Shown here: positions 11,861-22,439 of the stretch, piece after piece
Layout of the letters: each line of letters starts with the position of its first letter
How positions within the stretch are numbered: the first letter of the stretch is position 1
Origin: Nageia nagi
Taxonomy: Eukaryota; Pinophyta
Reading direction: 5' to 3'
Length of the DNA: 64,000 bases
Assembly (NCBI GenBank): GCA_050084985.1
Contig: JBITNC010000001.1
Coordinates: 188,852,001 to 188,916,000 of the forward strand
Translations under genes and position numbers: made by a program
The notes under the pieces: model-generated
The model's input: the letters and a program-made list of their open reading frames with translations, nothing else
What the model was told of the DNA's origin: nothing
Database searches by the model: none

Positions 11861-12779
11861 ATAAGTATGTGGTTTAATAAACAACATTACATGTTACATA
11901 TAAATAACTAAGACATGCTTGATTCGATTCACAAGTGCAAATATTTTACAACTCAAATAATAATCCATATACTCAAATACATTTCTCATCTCAAGAATCA
12001 TAGATGTAGAGTGACATTATTGAGGATTATTTTCTTGTTTAAAATTAGGCCTTCACTTGGATGCCCACAAAAGAGGAGCCCAAGTACCACCAATCCTCAA
12101 CTAGTTCACCTTGGTTAGTATTATACACTCATAAGAAGAAGTACATACTATTTTCCAAGGTTATTGCATTTATTTTATTGACCAAATTATTAATCTTGAT
12201 TAGGTTTAAGTTGTCCTCCTAGGTTATCAAGATAATCTCTTAATGGATGTGTGGATATGTGGTATCACTACTCACATGCCTATCCATCTATTGGAGTTAT
12301 TTTCAAACTAATAGAGGACTTAGGGGTAATTGAAAAGTACAAACTTTTCACCACTTGGATCATCAAGCTTAAAGACTCTAGTCTACCTGTCCTCAATTCA
12401 TGGCTCCCCAAATAAGTCATGTTATGTAATGTATGTGCAGATGTGTTCATTTTAGGGGTTTACACATTTCAATGTTTGCATTTTTGTTTGCATAAGAAAA
12501 TAAATAAAAATGTGAAATGTGAAGTAAAAAAGCATAAGTAAAAAACATCATCCATTTGCAATTTGAAACCTAAGAGTCCAATGGGTTTTGTTTACCAACC
12601 CCTAAAGGACATCTTTACATAGGTCCATAATTGTCACAAGTTAACTTTGAAAAAAATGATAAATACTTAAGCATAAGAATGTATTAATTTTATAATTTGC
12701 ATAAGTTAACTTTGCATAAATGATAAATACTCAACATGCACTTTTTAACTTAAGGAATTTAATTCATAAGAAATCATAT

Positions 12780-12882
12780 TAAAAATTTAAGTCCTAAGCA
12801 TGCATCATTAACTTTAAAAATTTAAGTCCTAAGCATGCAATATTAACTTAAAAATTTAAGTCCTAAGCATGCAACATTAACT
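12780..12882. repeat. Tandem repeat, three units of about 38 bp
   Basis: Three consecutive units share the core ATTTAAGTCCTAAGCATGCA followed by an ATTAACTT-type tail. They differ at only a few positions. The array lies inside the leader of copia element D. Confidence 0.8.
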
Positions 12883-13720
12883 TTGGAGAGGTATTAAAAA
12901 TTTCTAAGTAATAAATATGCATTATTTGCAAAACATAAAAGTTTCTAAGTGATAAAAAATGTATTTTAATCATAAAATATCTAAAGACTTTAAGTAAAGA
13001 AATTCACAAATATCTCCCCTTTTAACTTAAAATAATTTTATCCTTAATAATTGGATTATCACTTAAAGAAAAATGTCACATGTCATAGTTATATAAAAAA
13101 TTAATGCATATTGGCCAATAAAATGTACCCCTTTCATGATTTTCTCCAAGCAAATAAGGTAATAATTTAATAAGCCATCATGCTTTTTAACTTAAAAATA
13201 GCATTTAAGAGGAAATGACAATGCATTTAATATAAAGTTTCTTGAAGCGCTCCACATAGATTCAAAAAATACTCGAAGTCAGATTCATTTAATGAAAAAT
13301 TATGGTAAAAGCACTTTAGTTAGTTAGAATTTTACTTAGAGAGGACACCCATCCATTAAATAGAAGGAAGAAAACATATGAGTAACCATAAACTAAAAAA
13401 ATACCTCATAAACATCCACCAAGTATAAGCTATCATATGTACTTTTAACCCATTTGATTTGGGATAGGAAAAAAAAAGAAGTGCAAAAAAATGCAAAGGG
13501 GAGGGAGAAATCTAGTGATGAGTGAGCCATGGAGGGCAAGGTGAGGCCATGGTGGAGGAGGTCCAAAGGAGGCCATGACAGTGGGGGAGGGCTAGGAGAG
13601 GCCATGAAGTTAGAGAAAGAGGGGGCAATGCCATGAGTCAAGGAGGTTAGTGATGGAAGAAGGCTGCAAATATGGCAAAAAGGGAGGCTACAAAGTTGGG
13701 GTTTTATTGATAAAAAAAAG

Positions 13721-13946
13721 GTAGCAGTATGGCCAAGTAGTTTAAGGCATTGATTTAAATCCCACTCTCACCACTTGACCATGATTAGGATGGTTGGGCA
13801 ACTAGAGTTTGGTCTAAGGTTCTAGCTAGAGTTTGGTTGATTAACATCATTACTTCATGGCAAGGATAATCAAGTAGTTGATAGGTGGCTAAGTCGGGTG
13901 TGGGCCTCTACCAATTGACTTCACCACTACTCCTCTTAAATTTTTA
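13721..13946 (+). mobile_element. tRNA-like SINE insertion
   Basis: Begins GTAGCAGTATGGCCAAGTAG, which contains a tRNA-type A box (TGGCCAAGTAG, 13730-13740). About 20 bp later comes a degraded B box (GATTTAAATCC) and CCACTCTCACCA, close to the 3' end of a Ser/Leu-type tRNA gene. Box spacing is shorter than in a tRNA, so the anticodon arm is missing. The unit is flanked by a 13-bp direct repeat with one mismatch (TGATAAAAAAAAG at 13708-13720; TGATAAAGAAAAG at 13947-13959), and its 3' end is T-rich. These features fit a SINE copied by LINE machinery. Confidence 0.55.
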
Positions 13947-14633
13947 TGATAAAGAAAAGTAAATCCCCCCATCATTATGAATAATATAGCCCAAAAAAAA
14001 ATTGGTCTCCAATGAAGTAAGGGGTTTGATTAAAGAAATTACATTTTGTAATATTGTTCCACCAAATTTGAGATGCAATAAATTAAAAAAAAATGCATAT
14101 TTTGTATTGAAATGTTTTCCCCTATTAATTCGAGTTCTAAAAAACAATAAATCCATTGTACAAAACATGGAGATAGTTCCCTTACTTTCATTAAAAAAAC
14201 TTTTTAAACAAAATGCAATATTGCCTTTGTAAAGTTACACAAATTTGTATAATAACCCCTTATTATTTTTTTATTACATTGTAGAAGCTTAATAAGAAAT
14301 TTAAAAAACAATTTCAAGCAAAAATAAGCAACAAAAAAATTAGATCATATTGCAATTTTTGTTATCCATTATAGAAATATATATAAAGTAATTTTTGCAA
14401 AAAAAATTGTAACTAACATAGAAAAGTTAGTATTAACAACAATTGCATTATATTGCTATTCAAGAAAGTTGCAATAAAAATAAATGGAGTAGCATATATC
14501 TTAGCATCATAAATCAATAATCTAACAAATAACCAAGAAGGACAGAATTTATATCTCTTTTTGATTTTACGTCAATAATGGAGTGTGAGATGTGGAATGA
14601 AGACTTCCAAGATGTTGAAGAGGAGCTTCCACA

Positions 14634-14650
14634 CCAAGATCTGATACTAA
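14634..14650 (-). other. Primer binding site of element D
   Basis: On the minus strand, just inside the 5' LTR, the sequence AGTATCAGATCTTGG resembles TGGTATCAGAGC, the initiator-Met tRNA complement used by most plant copia elements. The first G is mutated to A. Confidence 0.8.
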
Positions 14651-14651
14651 A

Positions 14652-15133
14652 TGAGAGAATTGAACTATAACATAAGCAACTCTAAACTCCCAATATCACA
14701 TGAAATCTCATAAAAACAACTAAATAACTTATAAAGTAATCTTGCAGCATAACACAAGATGTAAGTGGTTCCTTCAACTGGGAGTAAATCCACTAACTAG
14801 ATCTCACTTCATTCACCAATATGAACTCTTACAATCCTCCTAAACACTATCTTATAACATAAATTTACTTCAAAAATTGGTGTGTAATCACAAAGAGGGA
14901 GTCTTCTATTTATAGGCCAAAAACCCTCTTTGGATCACCCTTTTATCCAATTTACAAAAGCATGACATGCACACCTTTTTACCCAAAGGGCATGCTCATG
15001 AAATGGAGTGTAGGACAAGTTACATTATCATATTCACTTAAATACTTAAGGTATAAAATGATACCCTTAAGTATTAGTGAACTTACATAGAAGATTATTA
15101 TAAAACCTAAATAATTCATTATACATTTCAACA
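14652..15133 (-). repeat. 5' LTR of copia element D
   Basis: 482 bp matching 6665-7159 with scattered substitutions and small indels (for example AATTTATTTCTT absent near 14850). In element orientation it begins TGTTGAAATG and ends TTCTCA. The outer flank is ACAAA. Confidence 0.92.
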
Positions 15134-16074
15134 ACAAAAATGTCCCTTGCAATAATATTGGAGATAAACTTGTTTGTAGTATGATAGTCATTGCATAATC
15201 AAAGGTTCTTAATAACTATAATAACAATTATTCTAGGAGTATTTAAAAACCAAATGTAATTGATAGATTTTCACTATGCTCATAGAGAAGCAAATCTTTA
15301 TCATCAGCATCCACATCATGCAACACATGTATTGTATTTGGAATATACCTTGTTGCCTTCATCTCATTTGATAATTTCTCTAATTTTTCATATATCTCTT
15401 GTGTTTATGGGTTTGCTCTATCTCATATGAAAAAATAATGGACTCTTTTATCAACTTCAACCCAACTACATCCAAGTGTCTTCTTAATTCCTCTATCTTT
15501 CATCAATGTCCTTACTCTTTAAACATCATCCTAGCTGGCCACTTTGGCATAAATATTTGGAAGAAGAACATAATATGTAGTATATTTAGGCTCCAAAAAA
15601 AAATTCTTTTTTCCACAAATTCCCTTGTAACTACATTCTTATCTGATCTACAACCACCAAAGCATACACATCCACATATCCAACTCAGGTCTTACAAGCA
15701 TCTTGATAATGAAGTTCAAAGCTCCTTCAAGATAGATTGCATGACCAAGAAGGTTAAGAATGCATGTCTAAAGATTCATATCAAGAATAATACAATAAGA
15801 TTCACTCTTATTATTAAAATATTTAAATCCCTCATCCATAATACCTACATGGTTGCATGCAAGTAGAATGCATACAAAGGTCATGTTGTTAGAGTCGGTT
15901 CCAAGTGCTTCATTTGATCAAATAGTTAAAGGGAATCCTTGTTGTATTCATGAACTATATATCCTTAATCATTGAATTTTATGAAACTCTATTTGTATCA
16001 TTCATCTTATCAAACAATTCTTGAACCTTGTGTATTCTTTCATATTTTTCATACATGTTTATCAAGGCACTCAC
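15134..16074 (-). pseudogene. PPR-E-DYW pseudogene copy 1 (C-terminal half, split by element D)
   Basis: Read right to left: PPR repeat pieces (15600-16070), an E-type segment (about 15421-15600), then the DYW domain (15134-15420). A clean frame at 15281-15410 gives EIYEKLEKLSNEMKATRYIP and VLHDVDADDKDLLLY, followed by EHSENLSITFGF and, after frameshifts, a stretch akin to CxDCHTxxKFIS. The last residues of the domain lie across element D at 6599-6664. Such proteins edit organelle RNA; this one has many stops. Its N-terminus abuts the end of another DYW domain at 16075. Confidence 0.85.
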
Positions 16075-16335
16075 AAATATTCTCCATGTTTCAAATGATC
16101 GAATCAATTCACATCCCTCACAATAATATCCCTTGTAACAATATTGGATTTAAAATTGGTTATAGTATGGTATTCATTGAATACTTAAAGGTTTTTCACT
16201 ACTCTAATACCAGTTTCAAGGGGAGTATTTAATAACCTGAACACAATTGACAACTTTCAACTATGTTGGTAGAGAAGAAATTCTTTATCTTTAGCCTCCA
16301 CATCATGTAACACATGTGTTGTATTTTTATCCATA
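16075..16335 (-). pseudogene. DYW domain remnant, copy 2
   Basis: Minus-strand reading gives IVRDVN, a stop, FDHLKHGEYL at the left, and further right the HDV-containing stretch found in copies 1 and 3. It aligns at nucleotide level with 15240-15330 and 16840-17060. No E or PPR part follows on its N-terminal side before 16335, so this copy is only a domain fragment. Confidence 0.75.
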
Positions 16336-16790
16336 TATAGTGCAAAATCTACAACAGCCTATAAATAAATTACTACATAGAATTTGGGTCCACATGGCTG
16401 ATGAAAACATAGGCATAAGATAATATAATGATTATAAATAAAATGAATGCACAAAATGATAAAGGCAAGAGCAAAGTACAATTAAGAGTTTCTCTTCTCT
16501 CCTCATACCTAAGTACTAGGTTACTTGTAAGCTATTCTCTAATGATAAAGGTAAAATAAAAGTACAACTAAGAGTATTAAAAATAAGGCTTTCATAAATA
16601 CCCCATCAATATAGATTACCAGTTACATTCACTTGATAATATGTTATCAACAATTAAAAAAAATTTATATTCATACAAATATTTAATAAACAACATTTTT
16701 TGAAATAATGAAATGAAACATGATTTCCTTTCTAACTAAAAGAAAGCATGATGTCATTATGTAAGAATCTTTAGATATTCCATTAATTTA
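16336..16790. other. No gene recognised within the PPR array
   Basis: A+T-rich DNA between two DYW fragments. No PPR motif or transposon end is evident on either strand. Confidence 0.4.
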
Positions 16791-16794
16791 CATT

Positions 16795-18500
16795 CACTAA
16801 TAATCTCCATAAGAATATTCTCCATGTTTGAAATGATGGAATCAATTCACATCCCTCACAACAATGTCAATTTTGGAGATCAATTTGGTTGTAGTATGGT
16901 AGTCATTGCATACTCAAAGGTTCTTCACAACTATAATAACATTTTTGAGTGGAGTCTTTAACAACCTGAATATAATTGATAGCTTTTTGCTATGTTGGCA
17001 GAGAAGTAATTCTTAATTATAAACCTCCACATCATGCAACAAACATATTGTATTTGGAATATACCTTGTTACCTTCATCTCAGTCAATAATTTCTCCAAT
17101 TTTCCATAAATCTCTTATGTTTATGGTTTTGATCTATATCCTACAAGAAAATCATGTACCATTTTGTAAACATAAGCCAAATACATCCAAGTGTCTTCTT
17201 GATTCCTTTATCTTTCATTGATTTACCTACTCTTTGAACATCATCCCAATTTTCCACTTTGACATAAATATTTGAAAGAACATAACATGGATCATATTTA
17301 GGATCTAACAAAATAAGATTTATTTCCATAAATTTTCCTTATGTTCTTATATGATATACAAGAACCAAGAAGACACATCACACATCCAACTAAGGTATTA
17401 TGGGAATCTTGAAAATAAAGTTCAAATCTCCTTCAAGATAGCCTGCATGAACAACAAGGTCAAGAATACATGTATAATGATTCATCATAGGAATAATGAA
17501 ATAAGATTCACTCTTATTGTTAAATTATTTATAGGCCTCATCCATAAGACCAACCTAGCTACATGTAATTAGAGCACATAAAAATATCATATTGTTAGAC
17601 TTGGTTCTAAGTACTTCATCTGATCAAAGATTTAAAGGGCATCTTTTCTATAGTCATGAACTGCATATCCTTAATCATTACATTCTATGAAACTCTATTT
17701 GTATAATTCTTTTTATTGCAATAGTATTAGATATAAACTTGGTTGCAGTATGGTAATCATTGGAGATCATTGTAGTCCTTGAAATTATGTTTTCATTATG
17801 CATTTTATCAAATAATTTTAGATCCTTCTCTATGCTTCCACATTTCTCGTACATGTTTATCAGGATAGTCACAACCATAACATCTGATGCAAAATCATTT
17901 TCAACTACTCTTTGTTGTATGTCCTTACTTTCTTATAGAGCTCTAGTTCATGTTTTAAGAATGTTGGCAAAGGTTACATAATCTAGTTTTACACCTAGAA
18001 ATTGCATCTTCTTAAAATTCTATAGAGCCTTTTTTAGAAAATATATTTTATGCATATCCTATGATCATTGCATTCCATGATACTATGTCTACATTATGAA
18101 TCTTATCAAATAATTTGATATCCTTCTCTATGCTTCCATATTTTGCATACATGCCTATCAAAGCTCTCATGGTTGCACATTTTTCATAGAGATCTCATGG
18201 TGGCACATGCTAGAAGAATGATAGCAAAGGTTACAAATTTTGACTTTACATCTAACAATTGCATCTACTTAAAATTCTATAGAGCCTTTTTAGAAAACCA
18301 ATTTTGTGCATATATTGTGATCAATGAATTCCATGAAATTATCTTTGCATACCTCTTATTATATAATTCTCAAGCCTTATGTATTCTTACATATTTTGCA
18401 TACATGCTTATCAGGTCATTCATAACCACAACATTCAATGCAAAACTATTTTTTTAGTGCTTATTTATTCTTCCACATTTTGCATGCATGTCTATAGAAC
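16795..18500 (-). pseudogene. PPR-E-DYW pseudogene copy 3
   Basis: The most complete copy. Read right to left: PPR repeats between 17640 and 18500, including ILINMYEKCGSIEKDLKLFD (17678-17878, the P-L-S style helix pair) and several less clear ones. Next an E motif at 17141-17329, LLDPKYDPCYVLSNIYVKVE followed by WDDVQRVGKSMKDKGIKKT. Then a DYW domain to 16795 ending VVRDVN, stop, FHHFKHGEYSYGDY. Each block is in a different frame with internal stops. The protein would have been an organelle RNA-editing factor. Confidence 0.85.
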
Positions 18501-19555
18501 CCATATGCATAATCACATATTTTTGTTTTCTCTTTAGTAGCCATCATCATGATGGACAGACTTATAGATACATATGGTACAAAGAATCAAAAGAGAAGAT
18601 GAACTAGTGAAAGAAGAAATGAAAGTACTAGTGAAAGGACTAGTAATAAAAAACATGGGACCAAGTGGATAAGTATAAATACATTTTAAATTATTAACAT
18701 AATGCTAATGTTATTTATTTGTTGATATTCATTTCATAAGGCATATACCATTTTTTTTTAACTTTTTGCAGTTTGAAACCTTTGAAAAATTTATACAAGA
18801 AGGTGTGAGGTATTTTCCTAATAATGCATGAAAGTGGTTAGCAAAAACCATTGAGGATGATGATGATGTTGATGAGGACATCATTCAAAGGGGTCCAACC
18901 ACTTTGATCGATTGGTTTTTTAATTTGAATTGTTACTTTCTAATAAATTATTAAAAAATATTATATTTATTAGTTTATTAATATCACAATGTATATAATA
19001 TGTATTGGTAAATTAAGAAACTATAGTATCAGTAAATTAACCTCCATGATATGTCACTTGCAATGGATCACAAGGAATTGAGATTAAAGTGAAACCCAAT
19101 GGTGAAGTTCTTTTCGATGAATCTGGTAAAAGTTGATGCCCTAAAAAATATAGTTTTATATACAATTTTGTACTCTATTAGTTTACTAATATTTGAAATG
19201 GTTATTGTTTAGTTCTCCTATTTGTTGAAGTAATTAGGAATACTGCATGCACTAAATTTTAGAAGATATTGAATAAATCATGGAGAAATCAAAGTGAGAA
19301 AGTATGCAAATTTAATTTTAGTTTATTACTAATAGTGTTGTACTTTATACACTTATATTCTAAAAAATTAAAAATAATTTTTCATTATTATGTACTTGAA
19401 ACAAAAAATATATTGATCCTTTGACTTCAAGGGTAATTCAAAGAAAAAGGGAGCATCAAATGGGCATTGAAATAAATGGCTATAAGCATCAAGAGGTAAA
19501 GGATCAAAGCAATGCAAGGGATTGAAAACATTCCACATAAGCAATGTTCATAAGA
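18501..19555. other. Unclassified stretch interrupting the PPR array
   Basis: No PPR similarity. Plus-strand fragments such as QRGPTTLIDW (about 18886), IEIKVKPNGEVLFDESGKS (about 19083) and ILNKSWRNQSEK (about 19270) are separated by A+T-rich spacers. They recall, weakly, the plant transposase family that contains RGPTxxxK and VxFNxxGQPIG segments (Transposase_24, linked to En/Spm elements). The match is too loose to call a gene. Confidence 0.25.
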
Positions 19556-20572
19556 ATCATAGGTATTGTATTTGGAATATACCTCACCGCCTTCATCTCA
19601 TTTGATAATTGATCAAATTTTCTATATATCTCTTATGTTTGTGGGTGTGATCTATCTCCTACGAGAAAAGAATGGACCCTTTTTTCAATTTCAATTTAAC
19701 TACATCTAGGTATCTTTTTTATTCCTCAATCTTTTGTCAATTTCCTTATAACTTGAACATCATCCAACCTACCCACTTTATCATGTATAATGATTCATCC
19801 AAGGAGTAATTCAATAAGAGTCACTCATGCTAATAAAGTATTTACATCCCTCATCCACCAAACCTACATGGCTGCATGCAAGTAGAATACATACAAAGGT
19901 TATGTTATTAGAGTTTGTTATCAAGTGCTTCATTGGATCAAAGAGTTTAAGGGTATCCTTGTTGTAGGCATGAAATACATATCCTCTAATCATTATGGTA
20001 TATGAAATTATGTTTGCAACATGCATATTATCAAATAATTCTCAAGCCTTATCTATTCTTCCACATTTTGCATACATGTATATTAGGGTACTCATAACCA
20101 TAACATATCTCCTAATTTTGTGGGTGGGAATTGTATCTTATGAGAAAATAATTTACCCTTTTATTAATTTCAATCTAACTACATTCAAGTATCTTCTTGA
20201 TTCCTCTATCTTTCATCAATATCCTCATACTTTGAACATCATCCAACCTAACTAGTTTGGCATAAATATTTGAAACAAGAACACAAGATGAAGTATTTTT
20301 AGGCTCATTTTCACAAATTTCCCTATTCCTAAATTTTTATGTGATCTTCAAGAACCAATTAGACACCTCCACACTTGTAATTCAGGTTTTATGGGCATCT
20401 TGATAACTAAGTTCTAAGCTTCCTCAAAATAGCATGCTTGACCAAGAAGGTCAATAATGCATTTATAATGATTCATCCCAAGAGTAATGCAGTAAGATTA
20501 ACTCATGCTATTAAAGTATTTATAGCTATCATCCACCATACCTACATGGCTACATGCAAGTAGAACACATAC
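19556..20572 (-). pseudogene. PPR-E-DYW pseudogene copies 4 and 5 (partial)
   Basis: Left to right on the map: a DYW start (19560-19680), an E motif (19680-19790, VGRLDDVQVIRKLTKD in the minus frame), and a PPR repeat with a 71-codon open frame (19811-20026). That frame reads IISYTIMIRGYVFHAYNKD, KLFDPMK and ITFVCILLACSHVGLVDEGC, a textbook PPR S/L2 pair. A second E motif follows (about 20110-20290) and more PPR pieces run to 20572. Two E motifs on one strand mean at least two gene copies. All are frame-broken. Confidence 0.8.
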
Positions 20573-20720
20573 AAGTTAAAGAAAGCTCTTTATGGGCTCA
20601 AACAAGCACCTAGATCCTGATATATATTCTAAAATTAAAAGTTGTTTCCATCAAAATGGTTATAAAATTTGTTCAAAAGAAGCCACCTTGTACATAAAGG
20701 AAACTATATACCTAATGGGT
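20573..20720 (+). pseudogene. Copia reverse transcriptase scrap
   Basis: Plus-strand translation gives KLKKALYGLKQAPRS, the conserved RT box of Ty1/copia (family KLxKALYGLKQAPRAW), then stops and a frameshift and a piece reading HQNGYKICSKEATLYIK. Only about 50 codons remain, wedged between the PPR array (opposite strand) and the 5' LTR of element A. It is the likely target of A's insertion. Confidence 0.75.
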
Positions 20721-22245
20721 TAATTTTTATATTTTATAAGTGTTGTTTTGAGCATTGAAGTATGAAACTGTTAAATGTGTATCATAAAAACCCTTCCTAG
20801 GACTTAGTCAAAAATTTAATAAAAGAAAAAGAAGCAATTTTGGGTGCTAATATTAGCAAGAAGAATAATCAAATCATCCAAAAAAAAGATCTTTTAAATG
20901 GTATAAGTTTAGGAGTGCACAAGCAGTGACATCAGCATCTGATGGGTGGAGGATTGATAAATAACATATGGAAAATTGACCATCATCAGGGCATGATAAG
21001 GCAATAATGTTAAGATTATAAAAGAGATTTGATTTTAAGTTAATGAGAGGAATGATTTCAACCAAGGTAGGGCATAGTGTTAGTGATAAAAAATAATAAA
21101 TTCTTTGAGAGTTCCTCATGAATGACATCAACACCTACCATGAGGAGGCTTAAATAGTGAAATAGTGATCAAATAACTCAAGAAATGAGCAAGGTTACAT
21201 CACTCCAATCATGTAAGCAAAATTTGACCTAGTTTTAAGGGTTGGAAGGGAATGACATCAATAATGTCAAGTCTAACACCTAGAAAAGGATTCAAAACTA
21301 GAATATGTAAATAGAAAATTAATACTAAGACCAATACAGTTAATAAGATGAAGCGATGATATTGGTATAATTAATATACTTAATTTTATACTAATTTTGG
21401 GTAGAAGAGAATGATGATGTTAGTAAAATGGAGTTGGACATCTAGTAAAGAGGTAGAAGGTAAATTTAATACATGAATAGACATGCAAGGGCCTAAATGG
21501 ATAGTAAGCTCACTCAATAAAGTCCCAAAAATGACCCAAAATATGAAAAAGGTAGTTACAATGGTGATAGCCATCAGAGGAGTTAGCTTAAGGAGGTGAA
21601 TAGTGAGAGAGCATAGATGGATAAATAAAACCATGCATTCCAAATTAATGGAATACTTCACTATTTTGGAGTACTTATCTAAGCTTTAGTTCCATTTTTT
21701 TTTAAAGGCTAACTTTGATGTATTGGTCGATAACTATTAGTAGTAGTTAGAGCTTAAGTTTAGTCATGTTATTGTGATGTAGTTTTGCTTACAAATATGA
21801 GGAAATTCAATGTAATAATGGTTGAAGTTTTAAATGTTTTCCTTCTATTCATGTATGTGCTTAAATATTTATCTATTATTTACAACTTTATAGATTAATG
21901 TTGAGTTAATGTATGTTAATGTTGTATCTAGGTTTAGTAATTAATATGATATGATTTATGGTTGTTAATTTGTATGTCCTTCTAGTAGTTTCATTTAAAG
22001 AAGCCAACACTAGTCAAGGATATCTATTTTAATTACTTTTAAACATTAATATCTTTTATCTCATACCAGTACCCTATGATTTTAGATAGTAGTGTAGTGG
22101 ACCCTCTCCTTAAAGGACTCTAAATCAATACATAAGGTATTGACCTTTGTGCTAAAGGTTGAATTGTAAAAAGTGGTTCATACTTAGTGAATTGATTGAC
22201 TATGATTCATGAGTGAGTGAATATTATGAAATATTGATCAATAAT
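20721..22245 (+). repeat. 5' LTR of gypsy element A
   Basis: The first 310 bp (from TTTTATAAGTGTTGTTTTGAG near 20733) align with 63691-64000: ATTTTATAAGTGTT, AAACCCTTC, TTTTGGGTGCTAA, AAGAATAATC, GTTTAGGAGT and GGAAAATTGACCATCAT recur in the same order. The right boundary is inferred from a possible PBS at 22252. The exact first base is unclear (20721 to 20741). Confidence 0.65.
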
Positions 22246-22251
22246 TAGTTT

Positions 22252-22272
22252 TTTGGCACATCTATTGGGATC
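22252..22272 (+). other. Possible primer binding site of element A
   Basis: TTTGGCACATCTATTGGGAT lies between the LTR-like region and gag and contains a TGG trinucleotide able to pair with a tRNA CCA end. I cannot name the tRNA. Confidence 0.4.
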
Positions 22273-22439
22273 ACATCTCACCCATTTTCAAAGATATAAG
22301 ATCTATAAGGATCTTATTAGTGACTCTATAAAACAAGGTTAGCTACATTCATTGTTACTATATTAAATGCAACAAGCTTTGGAAAAGAACTCATTAGTGA
22401 TATAAAAATCCTATCAAACTTTAACTTGAGTTCATGTTC

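Larger units (their letters stand above)
11861..14633. other. Long 5' leader of copia element D
   Basis: About 2.8 kb between the PBS and gag, much longer than usual for copia. It holds a 38-bp tandem repeat (12780-12882), a purine- and G-rich patch (about 13490-13660) that leaves an 82-codon minus-strand ORF of no known family, and a SINE-like insertion (13721-13946). No other coding similarity is seen. Confidence 0.6.
6665..15133 (-). mobile_element. Ty1/copia LTR retrotransposon (element D), full-length but decayed
   Basis: About 8.5 kb on the minus strand, bounded by two similar LTRs (6665-7159 and 14652-15133) with TG...CA ends. The flanks are ACAAT and ACAAA, a 5-bp target duplication with one mismatch. 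In element order: 5' LTR at right, PBS of the TGGTATCAGA (initiator-Met tRNA) type, a long leader of about 2.8 kb, gag, zinc knuckle, protease, integrase, RT, RNase H, PPT, 3' LTR. Protease and integrase before RT is the copia order. Many stops and frameshifts make it inactive. It inserted into the DYW domain of a PPR pseudogene. Confidence 0.93.

Noticed and set aside
15399-15866. 155-codon plus-strand ORF
   Set aside because: Antisense shadow of the PPR-E-DYW pseudogene, whose motifs read clearly on the minus strand.
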